From the NCBI RefSeq assembly GCF_001648475.1, contig NZ_LXSQ01000030.1:62001-126000 (forward strand): a stretch of 64,000 bases of DNA, written 5' to 3'. The stretch comes from Eikenella halliae. GTDB taxonomy: Bacteria; Pseudomonadota; Gammaproteobacteria; Burkholderiales; Neisseriaceae. The notes under the pieces are model-generated. The model did no database searches, had not been told where the DNA came from, and was given only the letters and a program-made list of their open reading frames with translations. Made by a program: the position numbers and the translations under genes. Numbering within the stretch: the first letter of the stretch is position 1; each line of letters starts with the position of its first letter. Positions 7,851 through 17,659 of the stretch are shown here, piece after piece.

Positions 7851-8297
7851 TTATGCGGTGAGGATGTGGTGGGCGGCTTCGGCGTTTTCGGCAAGCAAAA
7901 GCTGCTCGCGCACGGCTTTATCCGAAAGCTTGATGGCCAAGGCAGAGAGCACTTCCAAATGCTCGCCGGAAGCGTTTTCCGGCACCAGCAGCACAAACAC
8001 CAGCGATACCGGCTCGCCATCGGGCGCATCGAAATCCACAGCTTCTTTCAGGCGGATAAACGCGCCGGTGGCCGCTTGCACTTCGGCATGCCGACCATGC
8101 GGGATGGCCACGCCGTGCCCCAGCGCGGTGGTGCCGAGCTTTTCGCGCGCAAACAAGCATTCAAACACAGCGGCGCGGCTCAGGCCGGATTCGCTTTCCA
8201 GCAGCAGGCCGGCTTCTTCAAACAGGCGTTTTTTGCTGCTCACTTCCAAATCCAGCACAATATGCGATACGGGCAGGATATTGCCGATCAGGCTCAT
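7851..8297 (-). CDS. ptsN: nitrogen-PTS EIIA-like protein PtsN
   Basis: A 148-residue single-domain EIIA (mannitol/fructose type) protein that accepts phosphate from NPr or HPr and acts as a regulator. The phosphorylated histidine is H67 in [11 protein letters not shown]. The start at ATG 8297 has AGAGAAG as ribosome site. A longer frame begins at 8435, but it runs over the ubiA 3' end and lacks a ribosome site. First gene of ptsN-hprK-rapZ. A single uptake sequence lies just before it at the ubiA end. Confidence 0.92.
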   Translation of the reverse strand: MSLIGNILPVSHIVLDLEVSSKKRLFEEAGLLLESESGLSRAAVFECLFAREKLGTTALGHGVAIPHGRHAEVQAATGAFIRLKEAVDFDAPDGEPVSLVFVLLVPENASGEHLEVLSALAIKLSDKAVREQLLLAENAEAAHHILTA

Positions 8298-8398
8298 GGT
8301 TACTTCTCTTGCGTAAAAATTCATTAAGGATAGGATTGTACCTGCGCCGCCGCCGAAGGGCAATTTTGTGCCCGGCGGCCAGCTTTCAGGTAGCCTAA

Positions 8399-9286
8399 TC
8401 AGCCGCCGCTGTAATGCGCCAGCAAACCGAGCCATAAAACCCAGCCGATGCGGTTGTTGGATAAGAACACTTTAAAACAAGCTTCCCGGTTGCGGCTGCG
8501 GATGGCGCGGTATTGGCCGCATTGGTGCCACACCGCGTACACCAGCGCCAGACAATACGGCCAGCGGGCGTGAATGGTGCAGCCGGCAGCGGCCATCAGC
8601 AACACAAACAGTGCGTGGCACAACATGGCGGCTTCAGCATCGCGGCGGCCGAAGGTGATGGCCGAGGTTTGAATGCCGATTTTCAGGTCGTCTTCCTTAT
8701 CGGCCATGGCGTAGATGGTGTCGTAGGCCAGCGTCCAGCAGGCATTGGCGGCAAACAGCAGCCAGGCCAGCGGCGGCACATGGTTTTGCACGGCGGCAAA
8801 GGCCATCGGAATGCCGAAGGAAAAAGCCAGCCCCAAATACAGCTGCGGCAGCGGGAAAAAGCGTTTGGTAAACGGATAGCTCAAGGCCAGAAACAGCGCG
8901 GGCAAGCTCATCAGCCAGGTTAGCCCGTTCAACGGCAGCAGGCACAGGCAGGCAGCGGCACACAAAACCAACAACAAAAGCATCGCCTCGCGCGTATTCA
9001 CCTTGCCGGTGGCAAACGGGCGGCTTTTGGTGCGCGCCACCGCACCGTCGAAATTGCGGTCGGCAAAATCATTGATCACACAGCCGGCACTGCGCATCAG
9101 AAAGGTGCCGAGCACGAAGGCAAACAGAATGCCGAAATCGGGCAGCCCGTCGGCAGCCATCCACAGCGCCCACAGCGTGGGCCACAGCAACAGCAGCGTG
9201 CCGATGGGCTTGTCGGCGCGCATCAGTTGCAGGTACACAGCCAGACGATCGGCTTGCTTCGGGGAGAGAAAAGAAAGAAAAGGCAC
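8399..9286 (-). CDS. ubiA: 4-hydroxybenzoate octaprenyltransferase UbiA
   Basis: Membrane prenyltransferase that joins the octaprenyl tail (made by IspB, encoded at 62-63 kb) to 4-hydroxybenzoate in ubiquinone synthesis. The 295-residue protein has about eight hydrophobic segments and both Asp-rich Mg sites: [10 protein letters not shown] with the following RTKSRP, and DKEDDLKIG. The start chosen is GTG at 9286; [12 protein letters not shown] inside would be a shorter alternative. The ubiC gene that makes its substrate lies just upstream on the same strand, separated by a Correia element and uptake sequences. Confidence 0.95.
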   Translation of the reverse strand: MPFLSFLSPKQADRLAVYLQLMRADKPIGTLLLLWPTLWALWMAADGLPDFGILFAFVLGTFLMRSAGCVINDFADRNFDGAVARTKSRPFATGKVNTREAMLLLLVLCAAACLCLLPLNGLTWLMSLPALFLALSYPFTKRFFPLPQLYLGLAFSFGIPMAFAAVQNHVPPLAWLLFAANACWTLAYDTIYAMADKEDDLKIGIQTSAITFGRRDAEAAMLCHALFVLLMAAAGCTIHARWPYCLALVYAVWHQCGQYRAIRSRNREACFKVFLSNNRIGWVLWLGLLAHYSGG

Positions 9287-9305
9287 GGGAGTTCTCGGGG
9301 TGTGG

Positions 9306-9348
9306 TTTCAGGTAGCCTTGGGGCGTGAGAGAGAGGCTACCTGAAAAA
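9306..9348. terminator. DUS-pair hairpin between ubiC and ubiA
   Basis: TTTCAGGTAGCCT and AGGCTACCTGAAAAA inverted around roughly 17 bases, just before the ubiA start. It could limit read-through from ubiC or the Correia element. Confidence 0.5.
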
Positions 9349-9361
9349 GAGTTTTGCACAA

Positions 9362-9465
9362 TATAGTGAATTAACAAAAATCAGGACAAGGCGACGAGCC
9401 GCAGACAGTACAGATAGTACGGCAAGGCGAGGCAACGCTGTACTGGTTTTTGTTAATTCACTATA
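9362..9465. mobile_element. Correia-type element (CREE), copy 1
   Basis: 104 bp from TATAGTGAATTAACAAAAA to its inverted partner TTTTTGTTAATTCACTATA. The core (GGCGACGAGCCGCAGAC and the TACGGCAAGGCGAGG segment) is shared with the other copies. These non-coding, MITE-like elements are known from Neisseria. It lies between ubiC and ubiA. Confidence 0.93.
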
Positions 9466-9493
9466 AAACAGCCGGGTGGAAGCTGATGGTTTA

Positions 9494-9554
9494 GGCTACC
9501 TGAAAATTATCGCTTTCAGGTAGCCTGCATGTGGTGGCAAGAGGCTACCTGAAA
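9494..9554. repeat. cluster of three uptake sequences after ubiC
   Basis: Three Eikenella uptake words in alternating orientation (forward, reverse, forward) within about 60 bases, close to the ubiC stop. The first two form a hairpin with an ATTATCGC loop and probably end the ubiC transcript. Confidence 0.75.
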
Positions 9555-9578
9555 TACTGTCTGCTGCAAAATACCGCC

Positions 9579-10088
9579 CTATTCCTCCAAAAACCGCGCC
9601 AGCTCGGGCATAAACCCTTCGGTCAGCACCATCTTTTCGCCGTTCAAATCGAATATCGAGCGACGCAGGCAAACGGCTTGGACGGCTTGTTCTTGTTGCG
9701 CGGGCGGCACGGCGGCGAAGGCGAGCGGGCTGCGTTCGGCGGCCAGGCGGCCATCAAACAGGCGTTTGCCCAAAGGCTGCGTGCCGCAAGCCAGGATGCT
9801 TGCCCACACCCCCGCTAAAGGGCACACGCTGCGCGCCCACACCACCGGTGTATCATCCAGCAGCAGCCACACCTGGCGCACATGAAACGTGTTATCGGCC
9901 AACTCTTCACCCGGCCACCTTTGCGCCATTTTGCCCTGAAAGGCTACCTGAACACAGAAATCCGCGCCGGTGGCCTGCAAGGCCAGGGTGAGCGAGGGTG
10001 CCTGTATCAGGCGATGCAGGGCGGTGGAAACGGTGGGCGGCTCGGGCTGCCAAATCAGCGGCGGCAGGGTGTGTGGAAAAGCTGTCAT
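9579..10088 (-). CDS. ubiC: chorismate--pyruvate lyase UbiC
   Basis: Cytosolic enzyme that splits chorismate into 4-hydroxybenzoate and pyruvate, the first step of ubiquinone ring synthesis. The 169-residue length and the pattern VVWARSV, then LGKRLFDG, RRSIFDLNGEKMVLTEGFMP are family features, with the substrate-binding arginine and C-terminal glutamate present. It is upstream of ubiA on the same strand but 292 bases away, with a Correia element in between. Confidence 0.88.
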   Translation of the reverse strand: MTAFPHTLPPLIWQPEPPTVSTALHRLIQAPSLTLALQATGADFCVQVAFQGKMAQRWPGEELADNTFHVRQVWLLLDDTPVVWARSVCPLAGVWASILACGTQPLGKRLFDGRLAAERSPLAFAAVPPAQQEQAVQAVCLRRSIFDLNGEKMVLTEGFMPELARFLEE

Positions 10089-10180
10089 TTGTTTGTGTTA
10101 TGGAAACCATGTTTTTCAGGTAGCCTCTGCGGCTGCCAGGCATTAAGATACGAATTGTATCAGAGAATAAGGAGGGCAAG

Positions 10181-10657
10181 ATGAACCTGATTTTATGGCG
10201 ACACGCCGAAGCTGAAGATGGCGTACCCGATTTGGAACGCGGCCTCACCGACAAAGGCCTGCGACAGGCTGAGGCGGCTGCCCGGTGGCTGCGGCCGTAT
10301 CTGAACGGCCAAGTAGAAGTGTGGGCTTCGCAAGCACTGCGCAGCCGGCAAACTGCCGAAGCGCTCGGCCTGCCCTATGCCGTGAAACCCGAGCTTAATC
10401 CGATTAACCATGTAGAAGAGCTCCCCGCGATGACTGCCGCGCATAAAGGGGCGGATTATTTGATACTGGTGGGGCATCAGCCCTGGCTGGGGCAGCTGTG
10501 CAGCTATCTGCTCAACGGCGGCTGGCTGGCCGGACAATATTGGACGGTGAAAAAATCCGGCATTTGGTGGTTTGGCGTGAAAAGCGGTGAAGACGGCAGG
10601 CTCTACGCCAAGCTGAAAGCCGCCATGACCCCGCAGCTGCTCTTGCCGGAAGATTAA
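10181..10657 (+). CDS. sixA: SixA-like phosphohistidine phosphatase
   Basis: A 158-residue member of the histidine phosphatase superfamily. The RHAEAED motif puts the catalytic histidine at residue 8; the second histidine is in GHQPWLGQL, and SQALRSRQTAEAL supplies a phosphate-binding arginine. SixA removes phosphate from histidine on PTS or phosphorelay proteins, which would fit the nearby ptsN-hprK genes. Ribosome site AAGGAGG lies before the ATG. A HEAT-like gene follows after three bases. Confidence 0.87.
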   Translation: MNLILWRHAEAEDGVPDLERGLTDKGLRQAEAAARWLRPYLNGQVEVWASQALRSRQTAEALGLPYAVKPELNPINHVEELPAMTAAHKGADYLILVGHQPWLGQLCSYLLNGGWLAGQYWTVKKSGIWWFGVKSGEDGRLYAKLKAAMTPQLLLPED

Positions 10658-10660
10658 AAG

Positions 10661-11035
10661 ATGCTCAACAAAGCCGAGATTGAGGAAAAAATCTTCTCTA
10701 TTGATAAAGAGATATGTACCCATGCCATTTTAGAGATGGTTTTTAACGCCGATCGCGAAGAAGTGGATTGGGTTTCCGACTATTTGGTAAAACTGAGCGA
10801 AAATACCAACCCGACCGTGAGCGGCCTGGCTTTAACCTGTTTCGGGCATTTGGCCAGGCTGCACGGATATATGGGTGACCATAGGCGGGTTGTTGCGCTA
10901 TTGGAGGCTTTCCGAAACTCGCCCGTAAGCGAATTGCGGGGCAGGGCTGAAGATGCGTTAGAGGATATTGAAATTTTTTGTAGCAAGCCGCAAACGCATC
11001 GCACCGAACCGACACCGGAACATATAGTGGATTAA
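10661..11035 (+). CDS. HEAT-like helical protein, C-terminus inside a Correia element
   Basis: A 124-residue, mostly helical acidic protein with no sure family. The stretch NTNPTVSGLALTCFGHLARLHG...RRVVALLEAF...ELRGRAEDALEDIEIF looks like HEAT-type paired helices, as in some immunity proteins. It begins three bases after the sixA stop and is probably co-transcribed. The last codons (I-V-D-stop) come from the left end of the Correia element at 11023, so the original C-terminus was replaced or cut by that insertion. Function unknown. Confidence 0.7.
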   Translation: MLNKAEIEEKIFSIDKEICTHAILEMVFNADREEVDWVSDYLVKLSENTNPTVSGLALTCFGHLARLHGYMGDHRRVVALLEAFRNSPVSELRGRAEDALEDIEIFCSKPQTHRTEPTPEHIVD

Positions 11036-11126
11036 CAAAAATCAGGACAAGGCGACGAGCCGCAGACAGTACAGATAGTACGGCAAGGCGAGGCAACGCT
11101 GTACTGGTTTTTGTTAATTCACTATA
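11023..11126. mobile_element. Correia-type element (CREE), copy 2
   Basis: 104 bp with TATAGTGGATTAACAAAAA and TTTTTGTTAATTCACTATA ends; nearly identical inside to copy 1. It supplies the stop codon of the HEAT-like gene and lies upstream of the DUF1232 gene. Confidence 0.93.
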
Positions 11127-11189
11127 AATCCACTTGAAACCTGCCGCTGCCGCGCCCATTTTCGCCCTATCCAATGCAAGGAGTTTGCC

Positions 11190-11564
11190 ATGAATCAAGA
11201 CAACCCTGTCCGCCCCGAAGATTTCGTGCCGGAATTCCGCCGTCGCCGTTTCGAGCCGGACGGCTTTTTGCGCAAGCTGCGCCGTTTCGCGCTGCGGCTG
11301 GGGCGGCCGGTGGTGGAGCAGCTGTATGTGCTGTATTTCCTGTTTCAATCGCCCGCCGTGCCCAAACGCGCCAAGCTGATTATCGTGGGCGCACTGGTGT
11401 ATTTCGTCAGCCCCATCGACAGCATCCCCGACCTGCTCGGCCCCTTGGGCTTCAGCGACGACATCGCCGTGATCACGCTGGTATACGCACAAATGAAGGA
11501 TTATCTGACGGAAGAAATCAAAATCCGTGCCTGTGCCGCAGCGGAGCGGTTGGTGCGAAAGTAG
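11190..11564 (+). CDS. DUF1232 (YkvA-like) membrane protein
   Basis: A 124-residue protein with the DUF1232 core: AKLIIVGALVYFVSPIDSIP then DLLGPLGFSDD and a helix ending AQMKDYL. The family is widespread, probably membrane-bound and of unknown role. The basic N-terminal part (RRRFEPDGFLRKLRRFALRL) precedes the hydrophobic segment. AAGGAG at about 11180 is the ribosome site. A DUS-pair hairpin closes the gene. Confidence 0.87.
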   Translation: MNQDNPVRPEDFVPEFRRRRFEPDGFLRKLRRFALRLGRPVVEQLYVLYFLFQSPAVPKRAKLIIVGALVYFVSPIDSIPDLLGPLGFSDDIAVITLVYAQMKDYLTEEIKIRACAAAERLVRK

Positions 11565-11581
11565 GCTTACCTATACCCGGA

Positions 11582-11626
11582 AAGGCTACCTGAAAACCCT
11601 ATTGAGTATTTTCAGGTAGCCTTTCC
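11582..11626. terminator. DUS-pair hairpin after DUF1232 gene
   Basis: AAAGGCTACCTGAAAA and TTTTCAGGTAGCCTTT inverted around about 14 bases, 18 bases after the stop. Two more uptake words follow at 11633 and in the pair at 11718-11763. Confidence 0.75.
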
Positions 11627-11716
11627 CATGCTCAGGCTACCTGAAATCTTGAAGCACATAAGCCGCATCACATCAATGCAAACAAGCCATCCACGCTCCA
11701 TACCGCGATCTAACAG

Positions 11717-11764
11717 TGAAGGCTACCTGAAACCCCACCATCATGTTTTTCAGGTAGCCTCTCC
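11717..11764. terminator. DUS-pair hairpin before panC
   Basis: AAGGCTACCTGAAA and TTTTCAGGTAGCCT inverted around about 18 bases, upstream of the panC promoter region. Probably insulates panC from upstream transcription. Confidence 0.5.
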
Positions 11765-11815
11765 CAGCATGGCGGAGTATACTGCGCCGCATTTTATTGA
11801 TAGGGCAAACCCGCC

Positions 11816-12649
11816 ATGAAAATTATCCATACCATTCAAGAACTGCGCGACTGGCGCCGCGAAACCGGCAGCGTGGCATTCGTGCCCACCATGGGCAACC
11901 TGCACGAAGGGCACCTGGCCTTGGTGCGCGAAGCGGCCAAACGGGCAGACCAGGTGGTGGTGAGCATTTTTGTCAACCGCCTGCAATTCGGCCAAGGCGA
12001 GGATTTCGACCACTACCCGCGCACACTGGAGCAGGATGCCGCCAAACTGGCCGGCGAAGGCGTGGCCGTGCTCTTCGCGCCGAGCGAGCAGGAGCTGTAT
12101 CCGAATGTGGCCCAGCAATACAACGTCGAGCCGCCCAATCTGCAAAACGAGCTATGCGGCGCGTTCCGCCCGGGCCACTTCCGCGGCGTGGCTACCGTGG
12201 TGGCCAAACTGTTCAATATTGTTGAGCCCGATTACGCCTGCTTCGGCAAAAAAGACTACCAACAGCTGGTTATCCTGCAAGGCATGGCTGCCGATTTGAA
12301 TTTCCGGGTAGAAATCGTGCCGGTGGACATCGGCCGCGCCGCCGACGGCCTGGCGCTCTCCAGCCGCAACCAATACCTGAGCGAAGCCGAGCGCAAACAA
12401 GCCCCGCAGCTCTACCGCGAATTGCAGGCCGTTGCCCGTGCAGTGGAAAACGGCAACCGCGACTATGCCGCGCTGGAACAACAGGCGGCAGCAAACCTGA
12501 AACAGGCCGGCTGGCAGGTGGACTATGTGGAAATCCGCCACGCGGGCAATCTTCAGGTAGCCCATGTCGGCGACAGCGAACTGGTGGTGTTGGCCGCCGC
12601 CCGTTTGGGCAATACGCGCCTCATCGACAACATCGAAATCCGCCTCTGA
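11816..12649 (+). CDS. panC: pantoate--beta-alanine ligase PanC
   Basis: Joins pantoate and beta-alanine with ATP, the last step to pantothenate. The 277-residue protein has the ATP-binding [10 protein letters not shown] (HxGH) motif near residue 30, the [12 protein letters not shown] loop, FGKKDYQQL and the LSSRNQYLS motif in place of KMSKS. It starts with ATG at 11816. panB, for the preceding pathway step, lies 27 kb away, so the pathway is not an operon here. A hairpin with a T-run follows. Confidence 0.96.
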   Translation: MKIIHTIQELRDWRRETGSVAFVPTMGNLHEGHLALVREAAKRADQVVVSIFVNRLQFGQGEDFDHYPRTLEQDAAKLAGEGVAVLFAPSEQELYPNVAQQYNVEPPNLQNELCGAFRPGHFRGVATVVAKLFNIVEPDYACFGKKDYQQLVILQGMAADLNFRVEIVPVDIGRAADGLALSSRNQYLSEAERKQAPQLYRELQAVARAVENGNRDYAALEQQAAANLKQAGWQVDYVEIRHAGNLQVAHVGDSELVVLAAARLGNTRLIDNIEIRL

Positions 12650-12660
12650 TTGGTTCGCCC

Positions 12661-12692
12661 CTCCGCCCGCAATATGCGGGCGGAGATTTTTG
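12661..12692 (+). terminator. Rho-independent terminator of panC
   Basis: Perfect 10-base stem CTCCGCCCGC / GCGGGCGGAG with an AATAT loop followed by ATTTTTG, 12 bases after the panC stop. It is one of few hairpins here not built from uptake sequences. Confidence 0.9.
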
Positions 12693-12798
12693 TATAGCGA
12701 ATTAAAACCAAACTAGGGCAAGGCGGCGAGCTGTAGACAGTATGGGCAATACGGCAATGCGAGCCAAGGTAATAGCATTCTGATTCAAATCCACTATA
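12693..12798. mobile_element. degraded Correia-type element, copy 3
   Basis: 106 bp starting TATAGCGAATTAAAACC and ending ATCCACTATA. The core is recognisable (GGCAAGGCGGCGAG, AGACAGTATG, AATACGGCAA) but has many substitutions, so it is an older insertion. It fills much of the 349-base gap between panC and ftsK. Confidence 0.75.
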
Positions 12799-12998
12799 AA
12801 CCCTTAGATTTAAATACCAATCAAAGCGGCAGCATCACAGAACGTGTAAACATATCATACAGATAGGCAGGCCAACGGGAAGCGTTGTCACACAAAAATG
12901 CGCCGAGGCCGAGGATTTTGCCCAGGCCGCCAGGTTTAATTTCGGCGGGAAACACGTTAAAATACCAGCCTTTGCGCCAAATTCGGGAGCCGCTGTTT

Positions 12999-15900
12999 AT
13001 GTTTTTAGTTTTTCTGCTGATTTTGTTGTTGGCCGGCATTGCCGTGCTCTTGTGGTGGCGCGCGCGCGAAGAGCGCGAATGGCTGCTGGAGCTCACTTAT
13101 CTCAACCGGCACCAAAACAACCAGCAATCCACTGATACCGAAGCAGAAAACACCCCGCAGCAGCAGCCCGCCCGCCCCAATGTGCTGCCGCAGCGCGCGC
13201 AAACCCAAGTGAAGCTGCACTATCAAAAGGTGCAAGACGAATTGCAACGCAAAATCGAGCTGCTTGCCGGCGGTGTGAAGAAAAAAGCGCGCCGCCGCAA
13301 CGTGAGCGAAAACCAGGAAGAGCTGCCGATTTTCAGCCCCACCGAAGAAGAAACGGCCGCAGAAGAAGCAAGCGCCCTGCTGCCGGAAACTACTGCCGAG
13401 GCCACTGCCGAGCAGGTGGAACCTATTGAAAACACGAACGCTGCCGAAACCGAAGCCAACACTGCCGACGAGCCGGAAATCCACGATTTGTCCACCCCCG
13501 ATGCCGATTTGCCCGTTATCACCGAAGCCGAAGCCACCCGCCACAGGCTACCTGAAAACTTCGAAGACGAAGAAAACCGCCCCGAGCCGAGCATCATTTC
13601 CCTTTCCGAAGCCACCCGTATGCTGCATAAAAACGAAGCAGCCGAAGCCAAGCCGCTGGAAACCGTGGTGCTGAACTGGCCGATTAAAGCCTCCTCCCCC
13701 GCCCCCGAGCCGCGTGAAGAAATCACCCCGGACGATCCCGCCGTGCAGTATGTGCGCGAAAAAATCCAAGCCCACCTGCCGCCCGCAGCCGAACCTGCGC
13801 CGGAAGAGCCTGCCGAAGAGCGCCACACCATCAGCCCCGACGACATTCGCAACAACCTCCTGCGCCAGCGCCTGCGTGCCCGCAGGCAGCCCCAGCCCAC
13901 GCCCCAACCAACCATTGCCCCGCAGCAGCCCGATTTGCCGGTTATCAATGAAGACGAAATCTTGGCTAATCTGGCCAAAACCGATGCCCCGGCCAATCGC
14001 CAGCGCAGCCGCTTCAAACGCCAAACCGTGCGCGAGAGCGTGATTCCCGCCGCTGCGCGCGTGAACCACAGCCAGGGCGCACAAGTGCCGACGGCTATGC
14101 CGCCCCAGAAAGCCCAACCGCTGCCGATTTCCACCCGCTTTACCCCCTTCAATCATGGCACTGCGCCCGAGAGCCCCGACGCCCAGCCCACTGAGGAGGA
14201 GTCGGCGCTGTCCGCCGAACAGCCACCGATTCTTTTCCCGCAAAGCACCGTTGAAGACAGTCCACCTTGGAGCTTGGCTGAAACTGTGAGCGACGATACC
14301 GCTGAAACGTATTCAGACACCGCCGACCAAACCGCTACCCAACATCACTTCCGCCCCGACCTCTCGCTCACCGAGCAAGCATCGGCTGCCGAACCGGCCA
14401 TCGAGTTCGACAACGGCAACGAATGGCAGCAGGCCTTGGAGCAAGGCGCAGCCGAAGCCCAAGCGCAAACCGCGTGGGCAAGCCCCGCGCCCGCTGCCGC
14501 GCCTGCCATCCCCTCCCTGCCCGACCTGCCGCCGCAGCCCGCGCCGGTTTCGGCCGTTTCCGCCGTATCGTATGCCGATTTCGGCCACTACCATGTGCCG
14601 ATGAACGAGCTGCTCCTGCCGCCGCAATACGACAGCGAAGCCAACATCAGCGAAGAGCAGCTGCTGGACAACAGCATCAGAATCGAAGAAAAACTGGCCG
14701 AATTCCGCGTGAAAGTCAACGTGGTGGACGCCTATGCCGGCCCGGTGATTACCCGCTACGAAATCGAGCCCGATGTCGGCGTGCGCGGCAACTCGGTGAT
14801 TAATCTGGAAAAAGACCTCGCCCGCTCGCTCGGCGTGGCCGCCATCCGCGTGGTGGAAACCATTCCGGGCAAAACCTGCATGGGATTGGAGCTGCCCAAT
14901 CCCAAGCGGCAGATGATCCGCCTGAGCGAAGTGTTCAATTCGCCGGTGTTTGCCGAAAGCAAATCCAAGCTCACCCTCGCGCTGGGGCAGGACATCACCG
15001 GCCAGCCGGTGGTAACCGACCTGGCCAAAGCCCCGCACCTCTTGGTGGCCGGTACCACCGGCTCGGGCAAATCCGTGGGCGTGAACGCCATGATTTTGTC
15101 GCTGCTGTTCAAAGCCACGCCCGACGAAGTGCGCATGATCATGATCGATCCGAAAATGCTCGAGCTCTCCGTGTACGAAGGCATCCCGCACCTGCTCGCG
15201 CCGGTGGTAACCGACATGAAACTCGCCGCCAACGCACTCACCTGGTGCGTGAACGAAATGGAAAAACGCTACCGCCTGATGAGCCATGTGGGCGTGCGCA
15301 ACCTCGCCGGTTACAACCAAAAAATCAAAGACGCCGCCGCCCGCGGCGAACGGCTGGCCAACCCCTTCAGCCTCACCCCCGACAACCCCGAGCCGCTTGT
15401 CCGCCTGCCGCATATCGTGGTAATCGTGGATGAATTTGCCGACCTGATGATGACTTCCGGCAAAAAAATCGAAGAGCTGATTGCCCGCCTCGCCCAAAAA
15501 GCCCGCGCCGCCGGCATCCACCTCATCCTTGCCACCCAGCGCCCCAGCGTGGACGTGATTACCGGCCTGATTAAAGCCAACATCCCCACCCGCATCGCTT
15601 TTCAGGTAGCCTCCAAAGTAGACAGCCGCACCATCATCGACCAGATGGGCGCGGAAAACCTGCTCGGCCAAGGCGATATGCTCTTCCTGCCGCCCGGCAC
15701 CGGCTACCCGCAGCGCGTACACGGCGCCTTCGTGGCCGACAGCGAAGTGCAACGCGTGGCCGAATACCTCAAAGGCTTCGGTGCGCCCGATTACGTGGAA
15801 GACATCCTCACCTCCGGCGTGGGCAGCGACGATTTGTTCAGCAATGCCAACAGCGGCATCGGCGGCGGCAACAGCGGCCAAGACCCCCTGTTTGACGAAG

Positions 15901-16088
15901 CCGTCGCCATCGTTTTGCGCACGCAGAAAGCCACCATTTCCTCCATCCAGCGCCACCTGCGCATCGGCTACAACAAAGCCGCCACCCTGGTGGACCAAAT
16001 GGAAGCCGAGGGCATCGTCTCCCCCGCCGACACCAATGGCAAACGCACCATCCTCGCCCGGCCGGATCATTTAGACGACGGCGCATAG
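12999..16088 (+). CDS. ftsK: DNA translocase FtsK
   Basis: FtsK pumps DNA at the division septum and activates dimer resolution at dif. From ATG 12999 (GGGAG site nine bases upstream) the protein has 1029 residues. It begins with one clear hydrophobic segment ([19 protein letters not shown]), then a long Pro/Glu/Gln-rich linker to about residue 530, then the motor: Walker [10 protein letters not shown] and Walker [13 protein letters not shown]. The C-terminal gamma winged helix ([19 protein letters not shown]) that reads KOPS sites is present. A single N-terminal span, rather than four, resembles neisserial FtsK. The frame is open back to 12885, but that extension looks non-coding. Uptake words at 13547 and 15600 are read as normal codons. 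Confidence 0.95.
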   Translation: MFLVFLLILLLAGIAVLLWWRAREEREWLLELTYLNRHQNNQQSTDTEAENTPQQQPARPNVLPQRAQTQVKLHYQKVQDELQRKIELLAGGVKKKARRRNVSENQEELPIFSPTEEETAAEEASALLPETTAEATAEQVEPIENTNAAETEANTADEPEIHDLSTPDADLPVITEAEATRHRLPENFEDEENRPEPSIISLSEATRMLHKNEAAEAKPLETVVLNWPIKASSPAPEPREEITPDDPAVQYVREKIQAHLPPAAEPAPEEPAEERHTISPDDIRNNLLRQRLRARRQPQPTPQPTIAPQQPDLPVINEDEILANLAKTDAPANRQRSRFKRQTVRESVIPAAARVNHSQGAQVPTAMPPQKAQPLPISTRFTPFNHGTAPESPDAQPTEEESALSAEQPPILFPQSTVEDSPPWSLAETVSDDTAETYSDTADQTATQHHFRPDLSLTEQASAAEPAIEFDNGNEWQQALEQGAAEAQAQTAWASPAPAAAPAIPSLPDLPPQPAPVSAVSAVSYADFGHYHVPMNELLLPPQYDSEANISEEQLLDNSIRIEEKLAEFRVKVNVVDAYAGPVITRYEIEPDVGVRGNSVINLEKDLARSLGVAAIRVVETIPGKTCMGLELPNPKRQMIRLSEVFNSPVFAESKSKLTLALGQDITGQPVVTDLAKAPHLLVAGTTGSGKSVGVNAMILSLLFKATPDEVRMIMIDPKMLELSVYEGIPHLLAPVVTDMKLAANALTWCVNEMEKRYRLMSHVGVRNLAGYNQKIKDAAARGERLANPFSLTPDNPEPLVRLPHIVVIVDEFADLMMTSGKKIEELIARLAQKARAAGIHLILATQRPSVDVITGLIKANIPTRIAFQVASKVDSRTIIDQMGAENLLGQGDMLFLPPGTGYPQRVHGAFVADSEVQRVAEYLKGFGAPDYVEDILTSGVGSDDLFSNANSGIGGGNSGQDPLFDEAVAIVLRTQKATISSIQRHLRIGYNKAATLVDQMEAEGIVSPADTNGKRTILARPDHLDDGA

Positions 16089-16102
16089 GCCGGATAAACC
16101 GA

Positions 16103-16161
16103 AAAAGGCTACCTGAAAACGTTTTGCGCCCTGCAAAGCCAAAGTTTTCAGGTAGCCTTTT
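16103..16161. terminator. DUS-pair hairpin after ftsK
   Basis: AAAAAGGCTACCTGAAAAC and GTTTTCAGGTAGCCTTTTC inverted around a roughly 20-base loop, 15 bases after the stop and ending in a T-run. Confidence 0.75.
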
Positions 16162-16263
16162 CCTTGCCCGATACCATCCTGTCAATAAATCGGCTAGACA
16201 AACGCGCCTTTCGTCCTTAATATCGCGCACTTTCCATCTTTTACCGTTTTTCACACACACATC

Positions 16264-17589
16264 ATGAGTACCGAACACCATCTGCGCAACAACCCCTATA
16301 AAGTCGCCGTCGCCTCCATGGTGGGCACGGCCATCGAATTTTACGATTACTACATCTACGCCGCTGCCGCCGTACTGGTATTCAACAGCCAGTTTTTCGA
16401 CAAAAGCGACCCCAAAGTAGCCACCATCCTTTCACTCTCCACGCTGGCACTGGCCTTTTTTGCCCGCCCTATCGGCTCGGCGCTGTTCGGCCATTTCGGC
16501 GACAAAATCGGCCGCAAGAAAACGCTGGTGGCCTCATTGATGACCATGGGGCTTTCCACCGTGTGCATCGGCCTCTTGCCCACCTATAAAGACATCGGCA
16601 TCGCCGCGCCGCTGCTTTTGTGCCTGTGCCGCGTCGGCCAGGGTATCGGCTTGGGCGGCGAATGGGGCGGCGCGGCCTTGGTGGCCACCGAAAACGCGCC
16701 CGACGGCAAACGCGCCTGGTTCGGCACTTTCCCGCAGCTGGGCGCCCCCATCGGCCTGTTTATGGCCAACGGCGTATTCTTCCTCATCAGTTCCGTTATC
16801 GGCCATGAAGCCATGGTGGATTGGGGCTGGCGCATTCCCTTCGTCGCATCGATGATCCTGGTGTTTGTCGGCCTGTGGATGCGGCTGACCATGCACGAAA
16901 GCCATGTGTACCGCGAAGCCGAATCGGAAGGCAAAGTGAAGGCCGCGCCGGTGAAGGAAGTATTCGCCAATCATTGGAAACCGGTGTTGCAAGGCACATT
17001 TATCATGGTGGCCACCTATGTGCTGTTCTATATCATGACCGCCTTCGCCCAGGTGTATTCCAAATCGCCGGCCAAGCTTTCCGAATTCGGCCACCCCACC
17101 GGCCTGGGCATCCCCGCCAACACCTTCACCGGCTTTTTGATGATCAGCGCCGTGGTGTTCGGCATCTTCATCAGCCTCTCCGGCATCTATGCCGATAAAA
17201 TCGGCCGCCGCCGCTTTTTAATCTGGGTGAGCGCCGCCATGCTCGTATTCGGCCTGGCCATGCCCTGGTTTCTCACCAACGGCACGCCGATGAGCGTATT
17301 TGCCTTCCTGATTATCGGCATGATTCTGATGGGGCTCACCTTCGGCCCGATGGCCGCTCTGCTGCCCGAATTGTTCCCCACCGAAGTGCGCTATTCCGGC
17401 GCATCGCTGGCCTACAACTTCTCCGCCATCATCGGCGCATCGCTGGCCACATTGGTGGCCATCGAGTTCAACGAACACTACGGCATCCTCGGCGTGGGCA
17501 TCTACTTGGCGGTAAACTGCGCCCTCACCCTCGCGGCGCTCATCAGCACACACGAAACCAAAGATGTGGATTTAACTAACACCAAGTAA
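16264..17589 (+). CDS. MHS-family major facilitator transporter
   Basis: A 441-residue inner membrane transporter of the metabolite:H+ symporter family (relatives of ShiA, ProP, KgtP). About twelve hydrophobic segments are present. Family motifs are VGTAIEFYDYYIYAAAAVL at the start of the first helix, GHFGDKIGRKKTLV in the first cytoplasmic loop and GIYADKIGRRRFL in the matching second-half loop. Likely substrates are organic acids or shikimate-like compounds; the sequence does not decide. No good ribosome site is seen before the ATG at 16264. A DUS pair separates it from the convergent receptor gene. Confidence 0.9.
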   Translation: MSTEHHLRNNPYKVAVASMVGTAIEFYDYYIYAAAAVLVFNSQFFDKSDPKVATILSLSTLALAFFARPIGSALFGHFGDKIGRKKTLVASLMTMGLSTVCIGLLPTYKDIGIAAPLLLCLCRVGQGIGLGGEWGGAALVATENAPDGKRAWFGTFPQLGAPIGLFMANGVFFLISSVIGHEAMVDWGWRIPFVASMILVFVGLWMRLTMHESHVYREAESEGKVKAAPVKEVFANHWKPVLQGTFIMVATYVLFYIMTAFAQVYSKSPAKLSEFGHPTGLGIPANTFTGFLMISAVVFGIFISLSGIYADKIGRRRFLIWVSAAMLVFGLAMPWFLTNGTPMSVFAFLIIGMILMGLTFGPMAALLPELFPTEVRYSGASLAYNFSAIIGASLATLVAIEFNEHYGILGVGIYLAVNCALTLAALISTHETKDVDLTNTK

Positions 17590-17603
17590 TTGCCGTGCCG
17601 GGA

Positions 17604-17638
17604 AAAAAGGCTACCTGAAATTTTCAGGTAGCCTCTTT
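17604..17638. terminator. tight DUS-pair bidirectional terminator
   Basis: AAAAAAGGCTACCTGAAA and TTTCAGGTAGCCT with almost no loop, between two convergent genes. A run of A on the left and T on the right suits termination in both directions. Confidence 0.85.
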
Positions 17639-17659
17639 GTTCGCCCTGCCGCGTATCCG

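Noticed and set aside
14313..16070. 585-codon minus-strand frame opposite ftsK
   Set aside because: His/Gly/Val-rich antisense shadow of a clear FtsK motor domain; no start signal.
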